Source of the DNA: Fictibacillus halophilus | GTDB taxonomy: Bacteria > Bacillota > Bacilli > Bacillales > Fictibacillaceae | DNA: 64,000 bases | Direction: 5' to 3' | NCBI RefSeq assembly: GCF_016401385.1 | Contig: NZ_JAEACF010000001.1 | Coordinates: forward strand, 3,100,001-3,164,000 | In this document: piece by piece, positions 10,253-24,437 of the stretch | Numbering within the stretch: the stretch's first letter is position 1 | How the letters are laid out: each line of letters begins with the position of its first letter | The notes under the pieces: generated by a model | The model's input: the letters and a program-made list of their open reading frames with translations, nothing else | The model's database searches: none | What the model was told of the DNA's origin: nothing | Program-made: the position numbers and the translations under genes

Positions 10253-10432
10253 ATGATTAAAAAGAGAAAGAAACCTGTGATCTCTCCTGTTGGCGAATTT
10301 CAAAACCCGTTTGGTGATGAAGTGGTTCAAATGGAAGAGGTAGCAGAAACGAACGCGATGGCTGGTGAAAATGGCGACCAAGTATGGTTACGTAGGGTCT
10401 CATGTGCTCGGCCGATTTTTGGAAGAAACTAA
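10253..10432 (+). CDS. Orphan 59-aa peptide, possible secreted or modified peptide precursor
   Basis: A 59-aa protein beginning MIKKRKKPVISPVGEFQN and ending QVWLRRVSCARPIFGRN. A very strong ribosome site (GAGGAGGTG, six bases before the ATG) argues that it is real. The N-terminal 40 residues are charged, with an acidic GDEVVQMEEVAE stretch followed by MAGENG; the C-terminal 18 are basic and aromatic with one Ser-Cys pair. This leader/core look is reminiscent of peptide precursors, but no modification enzyme or transporter is nearby and I do not recognise the family. REP copy R1 begins 40 bp downstream. Confidence 0.5.
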   Translation: MIKKRKKPVISPVGEFQNPFGDEVVQMEEVAETNAMAGENGDQVWLRRVSCARPIFGRN

Positions 10433-10471
10433 ATAGAAAACGATTCTCGTATGCGATGTAGCTATCCGGAA

Positions 10472-10609
10472 GTAGTTGATTTCCGCTCCAGGTTGCGCGC
10501 TTTCCATGGGGCGAACGGTGAGCCTCCTGCCGCTTTGCGCCTTTAGGAGTCTCCACCTGACCGCTCGTCCCATAGGAGTCGGCAACCTTATGCTTCAATC
10601 AACTTGCAT
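10472..10609 (+). repeat. REP/MITE-like element R1 (short form)
   Basis: A GC-rich 138-bp element. It begins GTTGATTTCCGCTCCAGGTT, contains GGTGAGCCTCCTGCCGCTT and ends GGCAACC...CAATCAACTTGC. It is nearly identical to R4 over its full length. Confidence 0.9.
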
Positions 10610-10761
10610 AGGGAGACTTTTAGAAAAGAGCCAAATAAATAAACGATTCATCCTATGTTCAACCTTCTCAAACTGAACGTGATGTCCTCGTATTTAGCTC
10701 CTTTGACTATGTTTTTGGACAAGTCGGAGGGGTTTTTGAGTTCTTAAAAAGAATAAAGGTA

Positions 10762-10808
10762 CAGTTTCGGTTCCCGAAACTGAACAATTTAGATACCTTT
10801 TAGGGTAT
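10762..10808. repeat. Pair of palindromes flanking array B
   Basis: CAGTTTCGG/CCGAAACTG (10762-10782) and ATACC/GGTAT (10793-10808) repeat the pair found beside array A, with the loops changed but the stems kept. Confidence 0.75.
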
Positions 10809-10818
10809 TAAATTAGTG

Positions 10819-10923
10819 CAATCCAAAAGTTTAAGCGGTTTATCCAGAAGTTTTGCCTGTTTATCCACGAATTTCAGCCTTCAATCCAAAAGTTTCGCTA
10901 CTTTATCCACGAGTTTACAATCG
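10819..10923 (+). repeat. 21-bp periodic array B (5 units) beyond the atpC terminator
   Basis: Units start at 10819, 10840, 10861, 10882 and 10903. Units 2, 3 and 5 begin TTATCCA (TTATCCACG in 3 and 5); units 1 and 4 begin CAATCCAAAAGTTT. The last unit runs into TCGACA, then TACCCCTCACATACCCCC. The region 10433-11022 otherwise holds R1, the palindromes and the atpC terminator, and no gene. Confidence 0.88.
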
Positions 10924-10977
10924 TCGACATCTATCGCACTAACTTTACCCCTCACATACCCCCTAGAAACACAAAAT

Positions 10978-11015
10978 AAGCCCTGCAACTCTCTATAAAG
11001 AGAGCTACAGGGCTT
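10978..11015 (-). terminator. Terminator of the atp operon
   Basis: AAGCCCTG pairs with CAGGGCTT, with an inner CTCTCT/AGAGAG stem, 8 bp beyond the atpC stop. On the minus strand the run after the stem is ATTTTG rather than pure T. Confidence 0.7.
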
Positions 11016-11022
11016 TATAAAC

Positions 11023-11436
<414 letters not shown>

Positions 11437-11452
11437 TTACCCCTTTCAGGCA

Positions 11453-13750
<2,298 letters not shown>

Positions 13751-13873
13751 TCATTTTCACCACCTTTATTGGTAGTTTAAAAATCGGTTAACCTCATTTT
13801 AAACATAGTAAGCTGGTTGCAAGGCGCAGCTCATCACTGCAACTGCACCTCTGCTTTTAAAGTCTATTTAATC

Positions 13874-16477
<2,604 letters not shown>

Positions 16478-16571
16478 TCAATCATACATAAGGAATGGCG
16501 AAGGGTAGTCCCTCAACGGAAACTTGCTTCGCCATTATAGAAATCGTAATAAACAGTGGTTGTTTTAAGGA

Positions 16572-16811
<240 letters not shown>

Positions 16812-16867
16812 TTAAAGTTTTTATGAAAATGGGCTTCTTTTTATAGAAGCTTGATATTTCCTAAAGA

Positions 16868-17578
<711 letters not shown>

Positions 17579-17584
17579 CTATGT

Positions 17585-17971
17585 TCACCTCTTTTCCTTT
17601 GGAGTACGTGTAACTTGAGTTAGTGAATCTATTAACATGATAATGTAGACTGACATCAATCCCACTACCACACTTAATAAATGAAAATGTTCCGGGTATT
17701 TCATCGCGATGAGCACCGCTAACCCTGCAAAGAGGAGCCTTGAAAGTGAACCGAGTGTTTTCACTCTTTTCTGCTGAATCACTGCTTGTCCCATGCGGTC
17801 AATCTTCGAATACATGCTCCAAAGATTATAGAGGCTAAAAGCAGTTCCTAGAGCTAGTCCTAAAAAGATAGCTTTGTAAGGAGTAACAGCATAACCGACG
17901 AAAAAAAGAGAGAGAAGATATAATGTGTACTTTATGTATTTGAAAAACACCGATTTGTACTCATTCATCAT
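17585..17971 (-). CDS. atpI: ATP synthase subunit I (AtpI/UncI)
   Basis: A 128-aa membrane protein with four hydrophobic segments (about residues 10-28, 30-48, 75-90 and 96-118). Position between the AtpZ-like gene and atpB matches atpI of other Bacillus. AtpI assists c-ring assembly. It overlaps the upstream gene by ATGA and is six bases from atpB. Confidence 0.88.
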   Translation of the reverse strand: MMNEYKSVFFKYIKYTLYLLSLFFVGYAVTPYKAIFLGLALGTAFSLYNLWSMYSKIDRMGQAVIQQKRVKTLGSLSRLLFAGLAVLIAMKYPEHFHLLSVVVGLMSVYIIMLIDSLTQVTRTPKEKR

Positions 17972-18192
17972 TGCCCGTCCCCTGAAAACTTCGATATTAA
18001 GCGGATCATCCCGTAAACACCTGTTCCAAGACCTAGAAACAACCCGATGATAAGGAAGATTGGAAATTCATTGCCGACTTTCTCGTCCAGCCATTTCCCT
18101 CCAAAAAGTCCAACTAAGATACATCCAACAAGCTGAGAAAGAATGCCAGACATTAAAGCCATCGCTTTATAAGGGCGTTTCCCGTTGCTCAT
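17968..18192 (-). CDS. AtpZ-like small membrane protein of the atp operon
   Basis: A 74-aa protein (MSNGKRPYKAMALMSGILSQ) with two hydrophobic segments and the LFGGKWLDEKVG loop typical of the AtpZ/AtpI-type F1F0 accessory family (PF09527-like by eye). The ATG at 18192 follows GAAGGAAGGAG; the longer frame to 18255 is not favoured. It is the first gene of the operon. A role in divalent-cation movement or assembly has been suggested for the family. Confidence 0.8.
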   Translation of the reverse strand: MSNGKRPYKAMALMSGILSQLVGCILVGLFGGKWLDEKVGNEFPIFLIIGLFLGLGTGVYGMIRLISKFSGDGQ

Positions 18193-18287
18193 ATCGTATG
18201 GACTCCTTCCTTCTGGAAATTTGGTAATAATTTTCTTGAAAACCCTTGTAAACACAAGAATGTAAACCTTACCATATTCCCTTTGTA

Positions 18288-18316
18288 AGAATACAATAGT
18301 GCCATTTCTATGTCAA
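18288..18316 (-). promoter_or_regulatory. Putative atp operon promoter
   Basis: TTGACA (18311-18316) and TATTCT (18288-18293) on the minus strand with a 17-bp spacer, about 95 bp before the first gene. Confidence 0.6.
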
Positions 18317-18483
18317 CGACTTCCGGGACGGTTTATTAAATAAATTGTGGAAATTTTGTGGCTTGTTTCAATGGTTTATTATTCACTTTGTTTACTACTT
18401 CTGCCTGCAGTTTCCATATTCCTGAATAAATCACCCTATTTGGTAAATACTTACATTAAATATATGGAAGGAGCTTGTTCGAC

Positions 18484-18894
18484 ATGAAACAAAAAATATT
18501 TATTTTCTTTGCGTTAATTGGAATTTTGGTAGCTGGCGGCTGCATGAACAATGACAAAAAGCCCACGGAAGAATCTACAGACATGAGAGATAACGTGGAA
18601 AACGATCGTACAAAGCCATTGAACGTTCAGTATAACGACCAGACCCCTACTGATCGAACGACAGTAGATTACAGCAAATGGGGGAAGATGGCTCTAGCCG
18701 AAACGAAAAAGAAATATCCGAACAGTGATGTGAGTGATTATCAATATGACACACGACGTGTAAGCCCGGATGGTACTATCTCAGATTTTTTTGATTTCAC
18801 GGTTAACGAGGACGGAAAGAAACGTCTCGTTAAAGTCGGCGTGATGCATACGGATGAGAAGCTTATAGATATGAAGGTTGAAGAGTTAAATTGA
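18484..18894 (+). CDS. Lipoprotein, DUF3889 (YqzG/YhdC)-like
   Basis: A 136-aa protein with a lipoprotein signal (IFFALIGILVAGGC) and a charged linker. The C-terminal domain YSKWGKMALAETKKKYPN ... DFFDFTVNEDGKKRLVKVGV resembles the small secreted DUF3889 proteins of Bacillus. The function is unknown. The ATG at 18484 follows GGAAGGAGC. It is convergent with upp and stands alone with its own terminator. Confidence 0.65.
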   Translation: MKQKIFIFFALIGILVAGGCMNNDKKPTEESTDMRDNVENDRTKPLNVQYNDQTPTDRTTVDYSKWGKMALAETKKKYPNSDVSDYQYDTRRVSPDGTISDFFDFTVNEDGKKRLVKVGVMHTDEKLIDMKVEELN

Positions 18895-18953
18895 TTTTAG
18901 GTTAGTTAGTGGACTAGGAAGAGTTATGAACGTAGATGTATAGGCTTGTTAAG

Positions 18954-18982
18954 GCTGACGACGGGAATTTGTCAGCTTTTTT
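18954..18982 (+). terminator. Terminator of the DUF3889-like gene
   Basis: GCTGAC (18954-18959) pairs with GTCAGC (18971-18976), followed by six T. Confidence 0.75.
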
Positions 18983-19020
18983 GCTGTTTTTACGGTACGT
19001 GTTTTTATATTTCTTACACG

Positions 19021-19146
19021 TTCACCGATAAACTTCGAGTTTCCACCTGTGAATAATCGCTGACCACCTGAGATTAGCCTGTTTTCACCTGTAACCGCAT
19101 CTCGACCACCTGAAAACTCGTCCACACCACCGCTAAACACGTTTTT
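19021..19146 (+). repeat. 21-bp periodic array G (6 units, CACCTG type) beyond the upp terminator
   Basis: Units start at 19021, 19042, 19063, 19084, 19105 and 19126, each 21 bp, with the core CCACCTG or TCACCTG (for example ACCACCTGAGATTAGCCTGTT). The period and position match the other arrays while the unit sequence is locus specific. In the reverse frame it reads as FSGGVDE-type heptapeptides, a by-product of the period. Confidence 0.8.
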
Positions 19147-19154
19147 CAATAAAA

Positions 19155-19199
19155 AAACTGACCCCGCACAGGCAATTTTACCTCTGCAAGAGTCAGTTT
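19155..19199 (-). terminator. Terminator of upp
   Basis: AAACTGAC pairs with GTCAGTTT around a structured loop; the minus strand continues TTTTTATTG. Confidence 0.7.
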
Positions 19200-19212
19200 T
19201 ATCTTTTTAATC

Positions 19213-19842
19213 TTATTTAGTTCCGAATAAACGGTCTCCAGCATCGCCTAGACCTGGCACGATATAGCCGTGGTCGTTTAATTTTTCATCAAGTGCTGCT
19301 AAGAAAATATCAACATCAGGGTGCTCGTCTTGGATCACTTTAATACCTTCTGGAGCTGCCACTAAACACATAAGCTTAATGTTTTTCGCGCCGCGTTTCT
19401 TAATAGACTCAATCGCTGCTGCCGCAGATCCACCTGTTGCAAGCATCGGATCGATCACAATGAAATCACGCTCTTCTACATCAGAAGGAAGCTTCACGTA
19501 GTATTCGATCGGTGTTAAAGTTTCAGGATCACGGTAAAGCCCAACATGTCCAACTTTTGCTGCTGGAATAAGTTTAAGGATTCCGTCTACCATTCCAAGT
19601 CCTGCACGAAGGATCGGTACTAGCCCTAATTTTTTCCCAGCGATCGTCTTCATAGTTGCTTCAGCAACCGGCGTTTTCACCGTTACCTCTTGTAATGGAA
19701 GATCACGTGTAATTTCAAAAGCCATAAGCCCCGCTACTTCATCAACAAGCTCACGAAACTCTTTCGTACCCGTACGTTCGTCACGGATGTATGTTAATTT
19801 ATGCTGAATTAACGGATGATCAAGGACATAAACCTCACTCAT
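19213..19842 (-). CDS. upp: Uracil phosphoribosyltransferase
   Basis: A 209-aa salvage enzyme that makes UMP from uracil and PRPP. The PRPP loop is [19 protein letters not shown], and the C-terminal uracil-binding segment is [17 protein letters not shown]. Length and both motifs are standard. It lies between glyA (upstream, with the sortase pair inserted) and the atp operon, the B. subtilis neighbourhood. Confidence 0.97.
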   Translation of the reverse strand: MSEVYVLDHPLIQHKLTYIRDERTGTKEFRELVDEVAGLMAFEITRDLPLQEVTVKTPVAEATMKTIAGKKLGLVPILRAGLGMVDGILKLIPAAKVGHVGLYRDPETLTPIEYYVKLPSDVEERDFIVIDPMLATGGSAAAAIESIKKRGAKNIKLMCLVAAPEGIKVIQDEHPDVDIFLAALDEKLNDHGYIVPGLGDAGDRLFGTK

Positions 19843-20066
19843 GTTTTAAGCACCTCTCCTTATGTAACATTTATTTTCGTTCAAAAAGCATCTCTAGCAT
19901 TGTACAGAAAAACAATCTTCACTTCAAGGAAAATCAGCACAGAAACGATAGTTTTCTAACTCCAAATTTTACATATAAACTCCTCTACTACTATTCCCTG
20001 AATTTAGAGGTGAAATCCAAAAAAAAACATTCTATATGCCTGGCGTGGTGGAGCCCAAATTGAAAT

Positions 20067-20192
20067 TTACTGTCCAGTTTTGCAATAATACTGTCCACTT
20101 TACTGACTTTACTGTCCACTTCTGCATAAATACTGTCCACTTTTCACATTTTACTGTCCACTTCCGAAATAATACTGTCCACTTATTTTTCA
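20067..20192 (+). repeat. 21-bp periodic array H (6 units, ACTGTCCACTT type) beyond the sortase terminator
   Basis: Units start at 20067, 20088, 20109, 20130, 20151 and 20172. Every unit carries TACTGTCCA(C/G)TT; odd units begin TT and even units AT, so a weak 42-bp super-period is visible. The flanking sequence 19843-20066 shows no gene, only an imperfect CCTCTA/TAGAGG dyad near 19983-20009. Confidence 0.9.
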
Positions 20193-20205
20193 GCACAACA
20201 AAAAA

Positions 20206-20223
20206 CACCCATATGAATGGATG
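20206..20223 (-). terminator. Terminator of the sortase gene
   Basis: CATCCAT pairs with ATGGGTG around a 4-nt loop on the minus strand, followed by TTTTTG. Confidence 0.65.
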
Positions 20224-20247
20224 CTTTTAGGTAATGATAAATTTTTT

Positions 20248-20895
20248 TTACTCATCCGCTTTCAACTCTGTATAGATAACCAATCTCTCTTCATGTGTCC
20301 CTTCATCTCGATTAAAGTTACCGGTACACGTGATCAAGTTCAGCTTGCTGCCATACGAATAGTCGAATATTTTATCAACAGGAGCGTTTTTTCTGTCGTA
20401 CTTTTCTTTGCCAGTTACTTCAAAGGTTAATGTTTTTCCCTCTTTATCCTTAACGATCACTTCATCGCCTTTTTCAAGGTCTTCTAGCTTATAAAAAACA
20501 GCTGGACCCGTCTTGCTGTCAACATGCCCTGCCATTACAGCATTTCCTGGTGATCCCGGCTTAGCTCCATCACCAAACCAGCCAACGGTGTCCATTCCCT
20601 TTGGAACACCCATCTGACCATTTTTTAGCGTACCCACTTTTTCAATTTTAGTGATGATTTCCAATGCTGGAATTTCAATCACAGAAGGTGTGATCCCCTC
20701 TGTATCAGCTTTTAACTTTAAGCCTTCTGGCGGTGTCAGTTCCGTTGATGAGGATGCCACTTCTTCCTGCTGCTCTTGTTTTTTCACAGGTTCTGCAGAT
20801 TGATTAGAGCTCTCACTTTTGACTCCATCCTCCCCACTTGAACAGCCGCTTACGATCAGCATACCTAGCAAAAAACTTGCAAGTGATTTTTTCAT
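20248..20895 (-). CDS. Class F-type sortase with lipoprotein signal
   Basis: A 215-aa protein. The N-terminus SFLLGMLIVSGCSSGE is a lipoprotein signal, followed by a Gln/Glu-rich linker and the sortase fold from about residue 70. Catalytic residues are visible as GHVDSKTGPAVFYKL (His), LNLITCTGNF (Cys) and HEERLVIYTEL (Arg). GWFGDGAKPGSPGNAVMAGH is the typical class F lead-in. The start at 20895 follows GGAAAGGAAGG. It directly follows the gene for an MPKTG-bearing surface protein, its probable substrate. Anchoring a sortase by lipidation instead of a helix is uncommon. Confidence 0.85.
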   Translation of the reverse strand: MKKSLASFLLGMLIVSGCSSGEDGVKSESSNQSAEPVKKQEQQEEVASSSTELTPPEGLKLKADTEGITPSVIEIPALEIITKIEKVGTLKNGQMGVPKGMDTVGWFGDGAKPGSPGNAVMAGHVDSKTGPAVFYKLEDLEKGDEVIVKDKEGKTLTFEVTGKEKYDRKNAPVDKIFDYSYGSKLNLITCTGNFNRDEGTHEERLVIYTELKADE

Positions 20896-20967
20896 AAAAA
20901 CCTTCCTTTCCATCTTCAATAGATAGAAAAGATGGAGGACAGATTTGCTGCCCTCCACTCTTAACTC

Positions 20968-22332
20968 TTAAGAATTGTTCGTCGCTTTTTTGCGAAGAAT
21001 CATTGCTGTTGTTGCGGAAGCTAAGATCAATCCGAACAAGCTCCAAAGAATAGCATCGTTTGTTGATTGGCTCATTCCGCCCATACCTGTTTTCGGCATA
21101 TCAGATGGCTTTTGTCCAGCAAACTTATCTGGGAATTGATCAACGATCGCACCAGATAGGGATTGTCCTACTCCGAACATGTGAGCATAAGCTTCAGAGA
21201 TGTTCTTGTAAGCAGCTGGATAATCTTTGCCTGTATAGCTGTTGAATGCTGCTAGTAACTGATCGATGTGTACTTTTAAGCCTTCTTCTAAGTCAGCTGC
21301 TTTTAGACGTCCTTCTGTTGCTGTGTCTAGGAATTTAGCTTGTTCCATACGGTACTCATCGAGTTCAGCAATGGCTTGCTTTTTCCCTTCTTCATTCTTT
21401 TCTGCTGTTGCTGTTACATAGTCAACGAAGTAACCGATGTGGCTGCTCCAGATTTCTTTAAATTGCGCTGCACCCTCCGCACCATATACGGATTCTACAG
21501 CTGCTGTGATATCATCTGTGTTTTCGTTCAATTCAGCTGCCGCTGCTTCAAAGTCTTTAGCGCCGTCAATTCCTTTTTGCATCGTTAATGCCGCCAATGC
21601 TGCATGTGCAGAGAACACACTGTTTAAATCAGCACGAAGATCTGCTGCAGGTGTATCGACTGATTTGTTTTCAAACTTGTCAGGGAACTGATCCGTGATT
21701 GCCCATGAAAGACCTTTACCTGTCATGAACATATGGTGCATTGCTTCTGAAATGTTGTCATACGCTTTGTCGTAGTCCCCTGTTCGGTAGCTTTCAAATG
21801 CCCAGATCAGTTGGTCGATGTGAACTTTCAACCCTTCTTCTAGATCTTTCGCTTTTAATCGGCCTTCAGTTGCCTTATCAAGGAAATCCGCTTGCGTTAC
21901 ACGGTACTTATCCAATTCCGCTAATGCTTGCTTTCTTCCTTCCTCGTTGTTTTCAGCTGTTGCTGTTACATAATCTACGAAATAGCCGATGTGGCTGCTC
22001 CAGATTTCTTTAAATTGATTTCCAGCTTCTTCTCCATAAACAGATCCTACCGCTTTTGATAGAGCTTCTGTATTTTGGTTCAGCTGCCCTGCTGCTGCTT
22101 CAAAGTCTTCTTTTCCGTCAATTCCTTTTTGCATAGCTACTACAGCTAGGAATGCATGCTCTGAAAGTAGAGTATCCAATGAAGCACGAAGATCAATGGC
22201 TGGATTTGAAACTTCGGCAGACATATGGCCTTTGCTGTGACTTTCATGACCATGTGCATTGGCCACTGTGAATGTTGGTATTAATAGTGAAACACTTAAC
22301 GGTACTGCTAAAAGTGCTTTTTTCATTTTCAT
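20968..22332 (-). CDS. Secreted surface protein with two repeated helical domains and an MPKTG sorting signal
   Basis: A 454-aa protein. Residues 1-26 form a signal peptide; the mature N-terminus HGHESHSKGH is His-rich and could bind metal. Two homologous domains of about 165 residues follow (roughly 47-215 and 228-390), each containing FKEIWSSHIGYFVDYVTATA, ATEGRLKA and DLEEGLKVHIDQL. The C-terminus has MPKTG (about residue 412), a hydrophobic helix and an RKK tail, i.e. a cell-wall sorting signal. Similar domains are sometimes annotated as copper amine oxidase, but no such catalytic motif is visible; function is unknown. It is followed by the sortase gene. Confidence 0.75.
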   Translation of the reverse strand: MKMKKALLAVPLSVSLLIPTFTVANAHGHESHSKGHMSAEVSNPAIDLRASLDTLLSEHAFLAVVAMQKGIDGKEDFEAAAGQLNQNTEALSKAVGSVYGEEAGNQFKEIWSSHIGYFVDYVTATAENNEEGRKQALAELDKYRVTQADFLDKATEGRLKAKDLEEGLKVHIDQLIWAFESYRTGDYDKAYDNISEAMHHMFMTGKGLSWAITDQFPDKFENKSVDTPAADLRADLNSVFSAHAALAALTMQKGIDGAKDFEAAAAELNENTDDITAAVESVYGAEGAAQFKEIWSSHIGYFVDYVTATAEKNEEGKKQAIAELDEYRMEQAKFLDTATEGRLKAADLEEGLKVHIDQLLAAFNSYTGKDYPAAYKNISEAYAHMFGVGQSLSGAIVDQFPDKFAGQKPSDMPKTGMGGMSQSTNDAILWSLFGLILASATTAMILRKKATNNS

Positions 22333-22472
22333 TTGGAATCTCTCCTTTTTTTGTTTTTTTTTACACTTAGCTAACGGAGAGAGTTTTTATTTGGATCACT
22401 TTTTTTAAAAAAAGTTTTTGTTTTTTTGTCGAACCTTTAAAAAATGTGATTGTCTATCGTCTAAATCGGTAT

Positions 22473-22507
22473 AAAAAAGCTCCTTTAGCCAGCTGGCTAA
22501 AGGAGCT
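22473..22507 (-). terminator. Terminator of glyA
   Basis: A perfect 30-bp palindrome (AGCTCCTTTAGCCAG and its complement, 22478-22507), followed by a T run on the minus strand. Confidence 0.85.
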
Positions 22508-22520
22508 CTAAAATTTTATT

Positions 22521-23756
22521 TTATTCGTACAACTTATATTTACCTGCTAACTTCTCAACGCGTGTCTCAGCATCCTTCAGCATCGATTCATCCTCGATGT
22601 TTTTTAACACTGACGCCATAATAGAAGCGATCTCGTCCATATCTTCTTCAACAAAACCACGTGAAGTTACCGCAGCTGTTCCGATACGGATACCGCTCGT
22701 TACGAACGGGCTTTCTTTATCAAACGGAATCGTGTTCTTGTTTACTGTGATTCCGATATCATCTAATGCTTTTTCAGCCACTTTTCCTGTTAATGCAAGC
22801 TCACTCACATTGATCAGGATCAAGTGATTGTCCGTACCATCAGAAACAAGTGTGATGCCTTCTTTTTTCAAAGACTCCGCTAAGCGCTTCGCGTTTTTCA
22901 CGATCTGCTCTGCGTAGCTCTTGAACTCATCTGTTAATACTTCACCGAACGATACTGCTTTTGCTGCGATAACATGCATCAAAGGTCCACCTTGGATGCC
23001 TGGGAAGATTGATTTATCAATTTTTTTCGCGAACTCTTCTTTACAAAGAATCATACCGCCACGAGGGCCACGAAGGGTTTTATGTGTAGTCGTTGTTACA
23101 AAATCTGCATAAGGAACTGGATTTTGGTGAAGGCCAGCTGCAACAAGTCCTGCGATGTGGGCCATATCCACCATTAGGTAGGCTTCAACTTCATCGGCGA
23201 TCTCGCGGAACTTTGCAAAATCAATCGCACGAGGATACGCGCTCGCTCCAGCTACGATCAGCTTCGGACGGTGCTCTAATGCTTTTTGACGAACATCTTC
23301 ATAATCGATAACATTCTTCTCTGCATCTACGCCATATTCCACAAAGTTATATTGAATGCCAGAAAAGTTAACGGCACTTCCATGTGTTAAGTGACCGCCA
23401 TGAGAAAGGTTCATACCAAGAACAGTGTCGCCTTGCTCGAGGATCGTAAAGTATACAGCCATGTTTGCTTGTGCACCTGAGTGAGGTTGAACGTTAGCGT
23501 GTTCGGCACCGAAGATTTCCTTCGCACGATCTCTTGCTAGATTTTCAACAACATCCACGTGTTCACATCCGCCATAATAGCGTTTGGACGGGTAGCCTTC
23601 TGCATACTTATTCGTAAGTACAGAGCCTTGCGCTTCCATTACGGCTTGACTTACAAAGTTTTCAGAAGCAATCAATTCAATTTTCGTACGCTGGCGGTGC
23701 AATTCATCCATGATGGATTGGTAAACTTCTTGATCAGCTGTTTTCAAATGGTTCAA
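22521..23756 (-). CDS. glyA: Serine hydroxymethyltransferase
   Basis: A 411-aa PLP enzyme converting serine and tetrahydrofolate to glycine and methylene-THF. The PLP lysine lies in [39 protein letters not shown] and [18 protein letters not shown] are the N-terminal hallmarks. Length is standard. It lies between ywlG and upp as in B. subtilis, with gntK, two plus-strand genes and the sortase pair interposed. Confidence 0.97.
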   Translation of the reverse strand: MNHLKTADQEVYQSIMDELHRQRTKIELIASENFVSQAVMEAQGSVLTNKYAEGYPSKRYYGGCEHVDVVENLARDRAKEIFGAEHANVQPHSGAQANMAVYFTILEQGDTVLGMNLSHGGHLTHGSAVNFSGIQYNFVEYGVDAEKNVIDYEDVRQKALEHRPKLIVAGASAYPRAIDFAKFREIADEVEAYLMVDMAHIAGLVAAGLHQNPVPYADFVTTTTHKTLRGPRGGMILCKEEFAKKIDKSIFPGIQGGPLMHVIAAKAVSFGEVLTDEFKSYAEQIVKNAKRLAESLKKEGITLVSDGTDNHLILINVSELALTGKVAEKALDDIGITVNKNTIPFDKESPFVTSGIRIGTAAVTSRGFVEEDMDEIASIMASVLKNIEDESMLKDAETRVEKLAGKYKLYE

Positions 23757-23944
23757 TTTCGCTTCCCCCTTACCTTATGTGAAAAAATGATTATGATTGT
23801 AACATACCCCTCTATCTTACACGTTAAAGCTTTAAGTTGTAAGAGGAAATGCACAAGTGTGAAAATTCATTTTATTTGATAGGGATGAACATGGTATGAT
23901 GATACATAATAGAGAGAGAGCTATTTATAAGGGGTGTTAACAAC

Positions 23945-24400
23945 ATGATGAAAAAGTGGTTTGGAGCGAGTCTCCTTATTCTTGTACTAGCTTTGGCTGG
24001 CTGCAGTGAAGAAAAAGCAAAGCCTGAAGCAAAGGAAAAAGTAGAAACACGAGATAACGAAGAACAGAGCACTACAGATGATCTTGCAGGTCAACAAGCT
24101 GAGATCATTAAGAACATGGAAAAAGACGCCGTTCAGTTAGATCCTAAAGCACTTGAAGCAGACCCAAAAGCGTACGAAGAAAAAATCATTAAAGCTACGG
24201 GGAAAGTGCTAACGGATAACGAAAAAGGAATGGGTTCAAGCTTTGAGTTCCAAGTTGGAGAAACAAAGTTTAGAGTGATGAACTTTACGATGGGCAGCGG
24301 TTTTGAAAAAGGTTCTGAGGTCACAGTATTCGGTAACGTAAAGACTGGTAAGGACGCTAAGACTGGCCTTCCGCTGATCAACGCGACATATATCAACTAA
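23945..24400 (+). CDS. Lipoprotein with OB-fold-like (tRNA_anti-like) domain
   Basis: A 151-aa protein with a lipoprotein signal (LLILVLALAGC) and a charged linker. The C-terminal domain, about residues 68-150 (KAYEEKIIKATGKVLTDN ... GSEVTVFGNVKTGKDAKTG), resembles the extracytoplasmic OB-fold domain called tRNA_anti-like. Such proteins are common Bacillus lipoproteins without a known function. The ATG pair follows GGGGTG. It is convergent with gntK. Confidence 0.6.
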   Translation: MMKKWFGASLLILVLALAGCSEEKAKPEAKEKVETRDNEEQSTTDDLAGQQAEIIKNMEKDAVQLDPKALEADPKAYEEKIIKATGKVLTDNEKGMGSSFEFQVGETKFRVMNFTMGSGFEKGSEVTVFGNVKTGKDAKTGLPLINATYIN

Positions 24401-24407
24401 GAAACAA

Positions 24408-24437
24408 AGAGCGGAATCATTCTCCGCTCTCTTTTTT
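24408..24437. terminator. Terminator between the OB-fold lipoprotein gene and gntK
   Basis: AGAGCGG (24408-24414) pairs with CCGCTCT (24424-24430), followed by CTTTTTT on the plus strand. The stem overlaps the gntK stop codon. Confidence 0.7.

Noticed and set aside
10257..10598. Open frames inside REP elements (also near 34750, 51392, 58017 and 63306)
   Set aside because: The REP elements are GC-rich and stop-poor; frames differ between copies and lack ribosome sites.
22333..22520. Riboswitch or tRNA between glyA and the surface protein gene
   Set aside because: Only the glyA palindromic terminator and AT-rich sequence are seen. I found no tRNA or rRNA anywhere in the window by eye.
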